Shown here: positions 44,811 through 54,141 of the stretch, one piece after another
How the letters are laid out: each line of letters starts with the position of its first letter
Numbering within the stretch: the first letter of the stretch is position 1
Assembly (NCBI RefSeq): GCF_001421805.1
Contig: NZ_LMLC01000002.1
Coordinates: forward strand, 558,001-622,000
DNA length: 64,000 bases
Direction: 5' to 3'
Source: Sphingomonas sp. Leaf34
Lineage (GTDB): Bacteria; Pseudomonadota; Alphaproteobacteria; Sphingomonadales; Sphingomonadaceae
Notes under the pieces: generated by a model
The model's database searches: none
The model's input: only the letters and a program-made list of their open reading frames with translations
Told to the model about the DNA's origin: nothing
Position numbers and translations under genes: made by a program

Positions 44811-44909
44811 CCCTCTCCCCGCTGGGGAGAGGGCCGGGGTGAGGGGTCGGGGCGCGTGCTGCGTTTCCCAACTACCCTTCACCCAACCCTCTCCCCAAAG
44901 GGGAGAGGG
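44811..44909 (+). repeat. Nested palindromic element before nasA
   Basis: Two perfect 10-bp stems, CCCTCTCCCC with GGGGAGAGGG at 44811-44833 and again at 44887-44909. Between them GGGTGAGGGG (44837-44846) can pair with CCCTTCACCC (44875-44884). The 3' arm of the second hairpin contains the Shine-Dalgarno (GGGGAGAGGG, four bases before the nasA ATG), so the element can hide the ribosome site. The four arms allow alternative pairings. Similar GC-rich REP-like pairs are common in intergenic DNA, so a REP origin is also possible. Confidence 0.78.
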
Positions 44910-44912
44910 CTA

Positions 44913-47507
44913 ATGGCGGCCGTTCGCACGACGTGCGCGTATTGCGGTGTCGGCTGCGGTATCCTCGCCACGCCGACCGGCGAGCGGTCCGCCACCATCA
45001 AAGGCGACCCCGATCACCCCGCCAACTCAGGCAAGCTCTGTTCGAAGGGCACCCACCTCGGCGAGACGATCGGACTCGAAGGCCGCCTGCTCACCCCGAT
45101 GATCGGCCATCGCCGCGCCTCCTGGGACAAGGCGCTCGACCTCGTCGCGAAACGCTTCCGCGACACGATCGCGCAGCACGGGCCGGACAGCGTCGCGTTC
45201 TACGTTTCGGGGCAACTGCTCACCGAGGACTATTACGTCGCGAACAAGCTGATGAAGGGTTTCATCGGATCGGCCAACATCGACACCAATTCACGGCTCT
45301 GCATGGCGAGCGCGGTCGCCGGGCATATGCGCGCGTTCGGCGAGGACATCGTGCCTGCGAGCTACGACGATCTCGACGTCGCAGACCTGATCGTGCTGGT
45401 CGGATCGAACACCGCCTGGTGCCATCCGATCGTCTATCAACGCATCCGCGCGCGCTGCGACGCGGGCGCGAAGCTCGTGGTGATCGACCCGCGCCGGACT
45501 GAGACCGCGGACGAGGCCGACCTGCACCTCGCGATCCGGCCCGGCACAGACGTCGCGCTGATGAACGGCCTGCTCGCCTGGTGCCGTGACGCGGGCGTGG
45601 TCGACTACGACTATCTCGCCGCACATGTAGCAACGCCCGATGCGTTCTGGGACCAGGTCGGCGAGGGCAACGACCTGTGGTCGGTGGCGCGCATCTGTGA
45701 CGTTCCGCCGCAGGACCTCCGGCACTTCTTCGAACTGTTCGCCGCGACGCCGCGCACCGTGACGATGTTCAGCCAGGGCGTGAACCAGTCGCTGTCGGGC
45801 ACCGATCAGGTCAACACGATCACCAACCTGCACCTCGCCACCGGCCGCATCGGCAAGCCGGGTGCGGCCCCCTTCTCGATCACCGGCCAGCCCAATGCGA
45901 TGGGCGGGCGCGAGGTAGGCGGGCTCGCGTCGAGCCTCGCCGCGCACATGGATTTCGCGCCCGCGAACGTCGCCCGTGCCGCGCGGTTCTGGGCCGCGCC
46001 CAACATGGCGACCAAGCCGGGGCTGAAGGCCGTCGACCTGTTCCGCGAACTCGGCAACGGCCGGATCAAGGCGCTGTGGGTGATGGCGACCAACCCCGCG
46101 GTGTCGATGCCAGACGCGGGCCGTGTGCGCGAGGCGCTGGCCGCCTGCCCGTTCGTCGTCGTATCGGACGTGATCGAGACGACCGACACCTCGGTCCACG
46201 CACACGTCCGCCTGCCCGCCGCGGCATGGGGCGAGAAGGACGGCACCGTCACCAATTCCGATCGCACGATCAGCCGCCAGCGTGCGTTCATGGCCGCGCC
46301 CGGCGACGCGAAACCGGATTGGTGGATCATCGCTGAAGTTGGGCGGCGAATGGGGTGGAAGACCGCGTTCTCCTATGACCGGCCGGCCGAGATCTGGCGC
46401 GAGCATTGCCGGCTATCGGCGTATGAGAACGACGGCACGCGGCTGTTCGCGCTTCCCAGTCATGCCGCCAAGGGCAATGCGGAATACGATGCGATGACGC
46501 CGTTCCGTTGGGGCGGCGCACCCTTCGCGGACGGCCGGTTCTCGACTCCCGATGGCCGTGCCCGCCTAGTGCCAGTGGGGCAAAAGCCGGTTGCCGCACA
46601 GCTCGCCCGATGGCCGATGACGCTCAACACCGGGCGCTACCGCGACCAGTGGCACACGATGACCCGCACCGGCCTGTCACCCAAGCTCGCGCGCCACCGC
46701 GAGGAACCGCTGGTCGAGATTCACCCCGACGACGCGGTGCGACTGGGGATCGTCGATGGCGGTTTAGCGCGCGTAACGACGCCACAGGGCGACAGCGTCT
46801 TCCGCGCAAGCGTCGTCGCGACGCAGCGGATCGGCGAGTTGTTCGTGCCGATCCACTGGACCGACCGTACCGCGACCGGCGGCCGTGCCGGGCTGCTTCC
46901 CCGCCCACTCGCCGACCCTGTCTCGGGTCAGCCGGGCTTCAAGTCGACCCCGGTCCGGATCGAGGCCGTGGCTACCGAATGGCGCGGCTTCGTCGTCGTG
47001 CGCGGCGAACTGGCCAGCCGCCCGGACTGCCTTTGGGCGACGCGGGTCGCGGTACCGGGTGGAACGGCTTGGGACATGGCTGGCAACGGCGACGCCGCCG
47101 CACTCGACGCGCTGCTGCCCAAGGGCCAGCGAATCGAGGCCGTCGATGCCGCGCGAGGATCGCGTCGGGTCGCGATATTGGAGGGCAGCAGGCTGACGGC
47201 AGCGCTGTTCGTCACCCGCGACGGCACGCTGCCGCCGCGAGACTGGCTCGTCGCGCAACTGAGCGAGGCGGTCGTCGCGCCCACCCTGCTCGCGGGGCGC
47301 GCGCCGGGCGTGCAGGTCGACCGTGGCCCGATCGTCTGCGCATGCTTCGACGTCGGGCTGAAGATCATCCTCGCCGCGATCGCCGACCAACATCTCGCCG
47401 ACGTACCTGCGATCGGGGCTGCGCTGAAGGCCGGCACCAATTGTGGTTCGTGCCGCCCTGCCCTCGCCAAACTCCTCGTCACGCAAGGATCAGCCCATGT
47501 CGCATGA
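44913..47507 (+). CDS. nasA: NasA: assimilatory nitrate reductase, molybdopterin subunit
   Basis: 864 residues. The N-terminal [4Fe-4S] motif is CAYCGVGCG (residues 8-16) with the fourth Cys in GKLCSKG. The Mo-bis-MGD domain follows (YVSGQLLTEDYYVANKLMKG, DTNSRLCMASAVAG, VLVGSNTAWCHPI, FSQGVNQSLSGTDQVN). A C-terminal BFD-like [2Fe-2S] extension has CACFD (about 809) and GTNCGSCRP, typical of NasA that takes electrons without a separate small subunit. ATG 44913 lies directly after the hairpin. It overlaps cobA by 11 bp. Confidence 0.94.
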   Translation: MAAVRTTCAYCGVGCGILATPTGERSATIKGDPDHPANSGKLCSKGTHLGETIGLEGRLLTPMIGHRRASWDKALDLVAKRFRDTIAQHGPDSVAFYVSGQLLTEDYYVANKLMKGFIGSANIDTNSRLCMASAVAGHMRAFGEDIVPASYDDLDVADLIVLVGSNTAWCHPIVYQRIRARCDAGAKLVVIDPRRTETADEADLHLAIRPGTDVALMNGLLAWCRDAGVVDYDYLAAHVATPDAFWDQVGEGNDLWSVARICDVPPQDLRHFFELFAATPRTVTMFSQGVNQSLSGTDQVNTITNLHLATGRIGKPGAAPFSITGQPNAMGGREVGGLASSLAAHMDFAPANVARAARFWAAPNMATKPGLKAVDLFRELGNGRIKALWVMATNPAVSMPDAGRVREALAACPFVVVSDVIETTDTSVHAHVRLPAAAWGEKDGTVTNSDRTISRQRAFMAAPGDAKPDWWIIAEVGRRMGWKTAFSYDRPAEIWREHCRLSAYENDGTRLFALPSHAAKGNAEYDAMTPFRWGGAPFADGRFSTPDGRARLVPVGQKPVAAQLARWPMTLNTGRYRDQWHTMTRTGLSPKLARHREEPLVEIHPDDAVRLGIVDGGLARVTTPQGDSVFRASVVATQRIGELFVPIHWTDRTATGGRAGLLPRPLADPVSGQPGFKSTPVRIEAVATEWRGFVVVRGELASRPDCLWATRVAVPGGTAWDMAGNGDAAALDALLPKGQRIEAVDAARGSRRVAILEGSRLTAALFVTRDGTLPPRDWLVAQLSEAVVAPTLLAGRAPGVQVDRGPIVCACFDVGLKIILAAIADQHLADVPAIGAALKAGTNCGSCRPALAKLLVTQGSAHVA

Positions 47508-48315
47508 TTTCCCACCCGGTTCGGTCTGGCTGGTCGGTGCCGGGCCCGGCGATCCCGACCTTCTGACGCTAAAAGCAGAGCGACTGCTCGCCGACGCCGA
47601 CATAGTCTTCTTCGACGCGCTGGTCGGCCCCGGAATCCTGGCGCTCATACCCCCCGGCACCGAGCAGGTCGGCGTCGGCAAGCGGTCGGGCCGCCATTCG
47701 AAGGACCAGGCATCGATCAACGCCCTGCTCGCCACCGCCGCGAAAGCCGGCAAGAGAGTCGTCCGCCTGAAGGGCGGCGATCCCTCGATCTTCGGCCGCT
47801 CGACCGAGGAAATGGAGCATCTCGCGGCCAACGGCATAGCGGTGAAGATATGCCCCGGCATCACCGCCGCTAGCGCCGCCGCAGCATCGGGCGGCGCCTC
47901 GCTGACGCTCCGTAGCCTCGCCCGCAAACTCACCTTCGTCACCGCGCACGCCCGCGCCGGCGAAGTGCTCGACCTCGACTGGACCGCCCTCGCCGCACCC
48001 GATGCCACGCTCGCCATCTACATGGGCCGCGCCGCTGCCGGCGAGATCGCGCGCAACCTGATCTCAGCCGGTCGGGCGCCCGACACAGCGGTGCTGGTCG
48101 CGGTCAACGTGTCTCTCCCAAGTGAACGCATCATCCGGGGCCGATTGTCCGCGCTCGCCTTCCTGGTCGATACGATAAGCGACAGCGATCCATCACTGCT
48201 GCTGATCGGCGAAGCCGTCGCCGCGGCCCGCGACGAACGTACAGGGTATTCCGGCTTGCTATCGACGGTGGTAGCTCGTGCGGATCAAATCTTGCCCGAG
48301 GGCAGTTTGCACTGA
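47497..48315 (+). CDS. cobA: CobA: uroporphyrinogen-III C-methyltransferase
   Basis: 272 residues. The SAM-binding P-loop is VGAGPGDPDLLTLKA (residues 13-27), followed by RLKGGDPSIFGR and ICPGITAASAAAA. It makes precorrin-2, the precursor of siroheme for NirB, and thus fits the operon. The CysG oxidase and ferrochelatase domains are absent, so these must be encoded elsewhere. The start lies within the last codons of nasA. Confidence 0.93.
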   Translation: MSHDFPPGSVWLVGAGPGDPDLLTLKAERLLADADIVFFDALVGPGILALIPPGTEQVGVGKRSGRHSKDQASINALLATAAKAGKRVVRLKGGDPSIFGRSTEEMEHLAANGIAVKICPGITAASAAAASGGASLTLRSLARKLTFVTAHARAGEVLDLDWTALAAPDATLAIYMGRAAAGEIARNLISAGRAPDTAVLVAVNVSLPSERIIRGRLSALAFLVDTISDSDPSLLLIGEAVAAARDERTGYSGLLSTVVARADQILPEGSLH

Positions 48316-48442
48316 GAACTGACGATCTCTCTTGGCGACTGGCACTTCCGGAATTGGGAATCTACCACGAGCCGGCGTAGTACTGCGCTTCTTGCTCGGC
48401 AGGCGGTTGGGGTACGTGCTCCCGGCGGGTTGGGTAGCAAAT

Positions 48443-48502
48443 GACCCACTTCCGGCTGCACAGAGACCGCCAGGCGCCGCCCGAAACCGACAGCTCGTTC
48501 AG
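48443..48502 (+). repeat. 60-bp dispersed repeat, copy 13
   Basis: First half GACCCACTTCCGGCTGCACA; second half begins CCGCCCGAAACCGACAGCTC and ends GTTCAG. It lies upstream of the tyrosine recombinase gene. Confidence 0.62.
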
Positions 48503-48596
48503 CATCATCGACGGCTGATCAACCACATTTCTAAACCGGCGGTTTACTGCGCATGCGTGTACTGGATTGACCTATCTGGGCCGATGGAGATGATCG

Positions 48597-49229
48597 ATGG
48601 GTCACTCGTCAATGGACCCCGCCTTTCACGAACTTCGGCCTTGGAACGAAGGCCGGCTGATTGGTGCGAAGCGGGCGCTGAAACAGCAACAGGTCTGGGC
48701 CATTCGCTTCTGGCTCGACCAGCAGAGGAGACTGCGCGACCGAGCGCTGTTCGACTTCGCCATCGACAGCAAGCTCCGCGACTGTGACGTGGTCAGGGTG
48801 CGGATTGGCGATGTAGTTTCCGGCGGGCGCGTCCGTGACCGCGCCGTCGTGGTTCAGCAGAAAACCAAACGACCGGTTCAGTTCGAGATAATGGACACGG
48901 CGCGAAAGACGATGCGAGCATGGTTGGAGCGGCGTGGGGGGACACTGAACGACTTCGTTTTCCCGAGCCGCAACGACTACATGGACCACATGAGCACGCG
49001 GCAATATGCCCGCCTCGTGCGCGAGTGGGTGGTCGGCATCGGCCTACCGGCGCAGGATTATGGGACGCACTCGCTACGGCGCACGAAAGCGTCGATCATC
49101 TACAAGGCGACTGGCAACCTCCGCGCCGTTCAGATCCTTCTCGGCCATGCCAAGATCGACAGCACGGTGCGCTACTTGGGCGTTGACGTGGAGGACGCTT
49201 TGGAATTGGCCGAACGCACCGAGGTCTGA
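48597..49229 (+). CDS. Tyrosine-type site-specific recombinase
   Basis: 210 residues, essentially only a catalytic domain. The first Arg is in KLRDCDVV (Arg61), the Lys in VVQQKTKRP, H-x-x-R in THSLRRTKAS and the second His in LGHAKIDSTVRYLG, where the Tyr is the nucleophile. There is no N-terminal core-binding domain beyond about 45 residues, so it belongs to the short stand-alone integrases common in alpha- and betaproteobacteria. A GGAG lies 11 bases before the ATG; Met at 48612 is the alternative. It sits between two direct copies of the 60-bp repeat (48443 and 49233), the second only three bases after the stop. Confidence 0.85.
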   Translation: MGHSSMDPAFHELRPWNEGRLIGAKRALKQQQVWAIRFWLDQQRRLRDRALFDFAIDSKLRDCDVVRVRIGDVVSGGRVRDRAVVVQQKTKRPVQFEIMDTARKTMRAWLERRGGTLNDFVFPSRNDYMDHMSTRQYARLVREWVVGIGLPAQDYGTHSLRRTKASIIYKATGNLRAVQILLGHAKIDSTVRYLGVDVEDALELAERTEV

Positions 49230-49232
49230 GCG

Positions 49233-49292
49233 GACCCACAAGCGGACACTCACGAGCAATTTCCTCTTTCCCAATCTCTGCCGTTCGTTCAT
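49233..49292 (+). repeat. 60-bp dispersed repeat, copy 14
   Basis: First half GACCCACAAGCGGACACTCA; second half begins TTTCCCAATCTCTGCCGTTC and ends GTTCAT. It lies three bases after the recombinase stop. Confidence 0.8.
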
Positions 49293-49690
49293 CTTCAGCC
49301 TGCACGAAATGTCGCCGATTTTCGAACTCAAAGAGGCTTTGTACGTGCAAGCCATGCCGCCCAATGCTCATGGCTCAGTGAGACGAACTCAATCTATCAG
49401 CGGTGGGGGATCAGCGTCGAAAGCGAGCCCCTGCTGCTAGCGAAGCAACTGACTGCAACCATTTGCAAAATGTCGGTCAGGGAAGGGTTCCGATCGGCGC
49501 CGATCTAGCCCCTACCATGTAGGTTTTCGAGGTAGTTCCAATAAATTAGCGATACTCTGCCATGGCAGAGCTTTCGACGCCGATCCACAACCGGCGTCAT
49601 CGAATGATGGGAGCACAGATTTGGTCTTCGCTCGGTAAAACCGTGACGGAAATATCGGGGCCATGCATCTATGCTGTGGTCAGGAGTGAA
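49293..49690. other. Promoter region of the sigma factor gene
   Basis: About 400 bp without a supported gene. The frame opening at 49562 continues into the sigma factor gene but lacks similarity before 49691. Confidence 0.5.
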
Positions 49691-50266
49691 ATGAGGCACG
49701 TAACTACCGAACTCGTAAACTGGGTTGCCCGGCAGATTCTGCCGCATGAGCCCGAGTTGCGACGGTGGCTCCGGGCCGGATTTCCTGGTGTTGATGTAGA
49801 TGATGTCGTCCAGGAAGCCTATTGCCGGTTGGCGGCGTTGGCAGATTTCAAGCGTGTAGAGGATCCGCGTCGTTATCTGTTTCAGACAGCACGCAACGTA
49901 GTTCTGACCGAGCTACGCAGAGCTCGCGTCGTGCGTATTGAGGCCGTCGGAACCATTGCCGATCTCGAACTTGCGCTAGCTGCCGACCATCTTTCACCTG
50001 AACGTATCGTCGCAGGGCGGGGACTATTAGCGAAAGTCGAACATCTTCTAGCCGCGCTTCCAGAGCGAAGCCGAACCATCTTTCGCATGCGAAAGGTCGA
50101 AGGACTGTCGCAGCGGCATATCGCAGAAGAATTGGGCGTGACTGAGATGATCGTTGAGAACGATCTGGCACGGGGATTAAAAATTATCCTTAGTGGCCTT
50201 TCAACAGATGACAGGGCTGACTTGCCATCGCGAAACGAAAGGAACCGCAATGCGCGACCATCCTGA
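49691..50266 (+). CDS. FecI-type ECF sigma factor
   Basis: 191 residues. Region 2 includes DVDDVVQEAYCRLAALADF and PRRYLFQTARNVVLTELRRARV. Region 4 includes LLAALPERSRTIFRMRKVEGLSQRHIAEELGVTEMIVE, which binds the -35 element. The FecR gene immediately downstream and the STN-bearing receptor after it show cell-surface signalling control. ATG 49691 follows an AGGAG ribosome site; the earlier in-frame ATG at 49562 adds 43 non-homologous residues. It overlaps fecR by 17 bp. Confidence 0.9.
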   Translation: MRHVTTELVNWVARQILPHEPELRRWLRAGFPGVDVDDVVQEAYCRLAALADFKRVEDPRRYLFQTARNVVLTELRRARVVRIEAVGTIADLELALAADHLSPERIVAGRGLLAKVEHLLAALPERSRTIFRMRKVEGLSQRHIAEELGVTEMIVENDLARGLKIILSGLSTDDRADLPSRNERNRNARPS

Positions 50267-51176
50267 CGCTATCGACGTTGCTGCAGCGAGGTGGGTCGCG
50301 CGGCTGGATCGCGCACCTGACGATGCGAACTTGGCAGGCGAGATCGACCGTTGGTGTGCAGAACATCCGCGACACGTTGGTGCCTTGCTGCGTGCCCGTG
50401 CTGTTTGGAGTGGGTTGGACGCGGCTGATGCCCGCATAGTAGCGAGACCGTTATTCTCTCGTCGGCGAGTACTGACGGTCAGCGGGGGCTTAGCGGTTGC
50501 TGCCGCGGCCTTAGGCGTGGTCTGGCTAGAAATGCACGGCAGTATGGGCATAGAAACAGCTGTCGGCGAACGCCGTCTAGCCAAGCTTGAAGACGGATCA
50601 ACCATCGTTCTCAACACCGCTAGCCGGACTCGTGTACGAATGACGCCGGAGCAGCGGTCGGTAGCGCTTGACGATGGCGAGGCCTGGTTCGCGGTAGCAA
50701 CGGATCATGCTCGACCGTTTGTGGTCTCTGCGGGCGACGTGCGGGTTCGTGCGGTTGGAACGGCCTTCGCGGTTCGCCGTTATCTGGGCCGCGCTGAGGT
50801 GACGGTAACGGAAGGGCGTGTTCGAGTCTGGTCGGTTGCTGCCCCAGAACGCTTCGTCATGTTAAGCGCTGGCAAGCAAGCAAGCGTAGCAGATGTGTCC
50901 GGTACCGCCGAAACCGTCGTCGCAAATGCGAAGCCCGCCGAGTCATTAGCATGGCGACAGGGTGAAATCATACTCGATGGTATGACTTTTGGCGACGCTG
51001 CAGCCGAGTTCAACCGGTACAATAGGCGACAATTATCCGTTGATACACAACTAGCCGACCGCAGGATCGTGGGTTGGTTTCGCACCGATGATCTGGACGG
51101 GTTCGCACGCGCGGCTGCGATAATGACGGGTGCGAAGATCGAGAGAGACGGCACTGATTTACGGATCGTCAAATAA
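50250..51176 (+). CDS. FecR-like anti-sigma factor
   Basis: 308 residues. An N-terminal cytoplasmic domain (AARWVARLDRAPDDANLAGEIDRWCAEHPRH, DUF4880 type) binds the sigma factor. A single membrane helix follows at about 72-92 (VLTVSGGLAVAAAALGVVWL). The periplasmic FecR domain shows GERRLAKLEDGSTIVLNTASR and VRAVGTAFAVRR. A C-terminal STN-like part (FNRYNRRQLSV) contacts the receptor. Start 50250 has an AAAGGAA ribosome site. Confidence 0.9.
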   Translation: MRDHPDAIDVAAARWVARLDRAPDDANLAGEIDRWCAEHPRHVGALLRARAVWSGLDAADARIVARPLFSRRRVLTVSGGLAVAAAALGVVWLEMHGSMGIETAVGERRLAKLEDGSTIVLNTASRTRVRMTPEQRSVALDDGEAWFAVATDHARPFVVSAGDVRVRAVGTAFAVRRYLGRAEVTVTEGRVRVWSVAAPERFVMLSAGKQASVADVSGTAETVVANAKPAESLAWRQGEIILDGMTFGDAAAEFNRYNRRQLSVDTQLADRRIVGWFRTDDLDGFARAAAIMTGAKIERDGTDLRIVK

Positions 51177-51270
51177 ATCTCGCAAATCCTGACGGAAACG
51201 GGAGCGCGACGCATCTTCTCCTGCAGGCGCGCTAAAGACGCGGTCGGCAGATCGTAAGGGGAGGATTATA

Positions 51271-54063
51271 ATGCGTTCGCAGTTCTATTTGGGCCTTATG
51301 TTGACCAGCGTCGCGGTTGCCGCATCGCCAGCAGTTGCTTTCGGACAGACCCGAAACTTTGATGTTGCCGCCCAGTCGGCATCGACCGGTATCGTCGCAT
51401 TCGCACGCCAGGCGGGCATTCAGATCATTGCGCCTGAAGACGCTACGCGCGGCCGACGGATCGTCGCAATCAAGGGCAATCTTGCAGTCGCCGACGGCCT
51501 TCGCCAGATCGCCAGCGCCTCCGGTCTCAAGATCGTGTCATTCAATGGCCGCACGGCTGTGCTCGCGACCGGGGTTATGGCGGCACCCCGCTCGACAACT
51601 CAAGTATCAACCGCAGTTGCGCAGGATACAACCGCCCCAACTGCGGTGAGCGCATCTGATGAGAACGCGGACATCGTCGTCACGGGGCAAACAACCCGTA
51701 ACCGAGCTCTAATCACATCGTCAGCTGATATTACGCTAGCGTCGCGCGCCGATATCGACCGCAAGGCTCCGCGGTCGACAGCAGACATGCTCGAACTGAT
51801 CCCCGGCATCTTCGTGGAGTCGACCGCGGGCGCCGTATCGAACAATTATTCGGTGCGCGGCCTGCAAGGCGGCGGCCAGCGCTTCATCCAGCTGGAAGAG
51901 GACGGCATGCCGATCCTGTACAGCGGCGGCGGTGCCGACTTCTTCTTCGACCAGGACCTGACGATCGATCGCCTCGAAGCGGTGAAGGGCGGCTCGTCGG
52001 GTGTATTGACCGTCAACGGTGCCGGCGCGACGATCAACTTCATTTCGAAGACGCCGAACTTCACGCGTACCGAAGCCATGGCGCGCGGTAGCTATTACAA
52101 TTACGGCCAGAAGCGCGGCGAAGTGTATCTGTCGTCGCCTATCACCGACAAGCTGGCGTTCAACGTCGGCGGCTATTTCCAGTCGAGCCCTGGCGTGCGC
52201 GACAACCCGTTCGACTATCGCGGATGGCGCATCAAGGGCGCGCTGGAATATCGCCCCGAGGCCGGTGGCTATATCCGCATCTCCGCCAAAGGCGGCGATA
52301 TCGAGAATGCCTTTTATGCGGATCAGCCGTACCGCTTCATTGATGGCGAGCCGAGCGGTATCCCAAGCCTCAGCACGCAGTTCGGCAATGTCGGCGGTGA
52401 TGCGTTCAAGAGCATCCAGGTCCCGGTCTCGACTTTCGCGCATCCAAGCGGCTTCCGCGAATTTCGTTATCAGGATGGCATCAAGGCGAAGACGGCGCAG
52501 TTCCGCATCGACATGGAAACGCCGGTCAGCGACAGCGTCAACCTGTTCCTACACAGTCGCTACTTGAAATACTCGTACGACTTCAACGGCCTGTTCCCCG
52601 GCTCGGGCACCGGGAACGCCGGTCTGACCAGCGCCGTCAACTATCTGACGCCCGGCGCCGGTTCGCCGATCAACGACCTGCTGACCGCGGGGCGAACGGC
52701 GTTTCCAACCGCGACGCGCTTCGGCATCCGCAACCTGCGGACTGGCACGGTGCTGGGCAGCAACCAGACCACGGACCTGAATGCGCTGAACGGCAACGGC
52801 TTCCTCCAGCGCACGACGCTCAACCACGATTACATCGACGGCAAGGATTTCGGTCTCAACGGCGGCGGCACGTGGGAATATGAGAGCGGCGGTTTCAAGA
52901 ACTCGCTGACCGTCGGCGCGATGTATTACGACGTGACACGCGAGCAGGACCAGTCGGCGACGGCCAGCGTCGTCAACGACGTGCGGTCGAACAGCGACAT
53001 CTACGACATCGTTGCGCTGAACGCGGCTAATGGCGTCGTCGGTACGCTGTCCGATAACGGCTTGGTTTCGTATGGCGACTGGGGCGCTGGCATCCGCACG
53101 CGCAAGGACTCCACCGTCTCGTTTTATGCCAATGACGAGCTGTCGATCGGCGACCTGCATCTCGACGGCGGCATCCGCTGGGAGCGCGACTCCGCGACGT
53201 TCCTGGACGGTCAGGCAGCGGCGGTGAACCAGCCGGTGCAGCCAAACGTGCCCGGCCTCATCCGCACGGTCGGATCGACCTTCGACGGGACCTTTGCACG
53301 GACGCAGCGGACACAGTCGAAGGCAGCGTACACCGCCGGCGCGAACTATCAGTTCACGCCGAACCTCGCGATCTACGCGCGCTATGCGAACGGTTTCCAG
53401 ACCAACAACACCGATCCTATCACGACGATCGAGCTGTACGAGGCTGGTGTCCGCTATCAATACCAGCGCTTCATCAGCGGCTCGGCAACCGTTTTCCAGA
53501 CCAACTTCAAAAACCAGAACTACAACTTCGCCAACCCGACCAACCCATCGCAACAGCAGAACATCAACGCCGACCTGCGCACGCGCGGCGTCGAAGTGGA
53601 TGTGAACGTCCGTCCGATCACGTGGTTCTCGGTGGATTTCCAGGGCGTGTTCCAGCAACCCAAGCTGCTCAACCTCGAGATCGACGGCGTTAGCCAGGGT
53701 GCTCAGTACGAAGGCAACCGCCCCGAACGCACGCCTGCCAAGCTGTTCACGATCACGCCAGCGATCAAGCTGCCGAATGGCTTGGGCGAAGTGTACGGCC
53801 GCTACAAATATGTCGGGCGAATCTTCGCGGATGCCGGCAACGGGGTCGCTCTCCCCAGCTACGGCGTGACCAGCGCGGGGATCACGATCAACGTCAACGA
53901 ACGGATCCAGGCGAACTTCAACGCCGACAACATCTTCAATGTCGTTGGCCTGACCGAGGGCAATCCGCGGCAGGGCCAGACACAGGCGGTAACCGATGGC
54001 TATTTCTATGCCCGCGGCATTGTCGGCACGACCTATGGCGGATCGGTTACGCTGAAATTCTGA
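51271..54063 (+). CDS. TonB-dependent receptor with STN signalling domain
   Basis: 930 residues. Signal peptide to about 26, then an STN domain (about 27-100: FDVAAQSASTGIVAFARQAGIQI, NLAVADGLRQIASASGLKI) that talks to the FecR protein. A linker leads to a TonB-box-like DIVVTG, a plug with VRGLQGGGQRFIQLEEDGMP and LEAVKGGSSGVLTVNGAGATINF, and a barrel ending VTLKF. Substrate unknown: FecIR-coupled receptors import siderophores or, in sphingomonads, carbohydrates, and the glycosidase-like neighbour favours a sugar. A strong AAGGGGAGG ribosome site precedes the start. Confidence 0.93.
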   Translation: MRSQFYLGLMLTSVAVAASPAVAFGQTRNFDVAAQSASTGIVAFARQAGIQIIAPEDATRGRRIVAIKGNLAVADGLRQIASASGLKIVSFNGRTAVLATGVMAAPRSTTQVSTAVAQDTTAPTAVSASDENADIVVTGQTTRNRALITSSADITLASRADIDRKAPRSTADMLELIPGIFVESTAGAVSNNYSVRGLQGGGQRFIQLEEDGMPILYSGGGADFFFDQDLTIDRLEAVKGGSSGVLTVNGAGATINFISKTPNFTRTEAMARGSYYNYGQKRGEVYLSSPITDKLAFNVGGYFQSSPGVRDNPFDYRGWRIKGALEYRPEAGGYIRISAKGGDIENAFYADQPYRFIDGEPSGIPSLSTQFGNVGGDAFKSIQVPVSTFAHPSGFREFRYQDGIKAKTAQFRIDMETPVSDSVNLFLHSRYLKYSYDFNGLFPGSGTGNAGLTSAVNYLTPGAGSPINDLLTAGRTAFPTATRFGIRNLRTGTVLGSNQTTDLNALNGNGFLQRTTLNHDYIDGKDFGLNGGGTWEYESGGFKNSLTVGAMYYDVTREQDQSATASVVNDVRSNSDIYDIVALNAANGVVGTLSDNGLVSYGDWGAGIRTRKDSTVSFYANDELSIGDLHLDGGIRWERDSATFLDGQAAAVNQPVQPNVPGLIRTVGSTFDGTFARTQRTQSKAAYTAGANYQFTPNLAIYARYANGFQTNNTDPITTIELYEAGVRYQYQRFISGSATVFQTNFKNQNYNFANPTNPSQQQNINADLRTRGVEVDVNVRPITWFSVDFQGVFQQPKLLNLEIDGVSQGAQYEGNRPERTPAKLFTITPAIKLPNGLGEVYGRYKYVGRIFADAGNGVALPSYGVTSAGITINVNERIQANFNADNIFNVVGLTEGNPRQGQTQAVTDGYFYARGIVGTTYGGSVTLKF

Positions 54064-54089
54064 ACGACTGACGATTTGGGGGTTCAAAC

Positions 54090-54126
54090 GGGGCGGCGAG
54101 CAGGCAACTGTTCTGCCGCCCCTTTT
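54090..54126 (+). terminator. Rho-independent terminator after the TonB receptor
   Basis: GGGGCGGC (54090-54097) pairs with GCCGCCCC (54115-54122) and extends inward with imperfect pairing, followed by TTTT. It lies between the receptor and the next gene, only 16 bp before that start. Confidence 0.8.
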
Positions 54127-54141
54127 CGCGGAGTGACAATC

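Noticed and set aside
48336..48395. Extra inverted repeat copy near CCGGAATTGGGAA
   Set aside because: Only one half resembles the consensus and the second half at the expected distance does not match.
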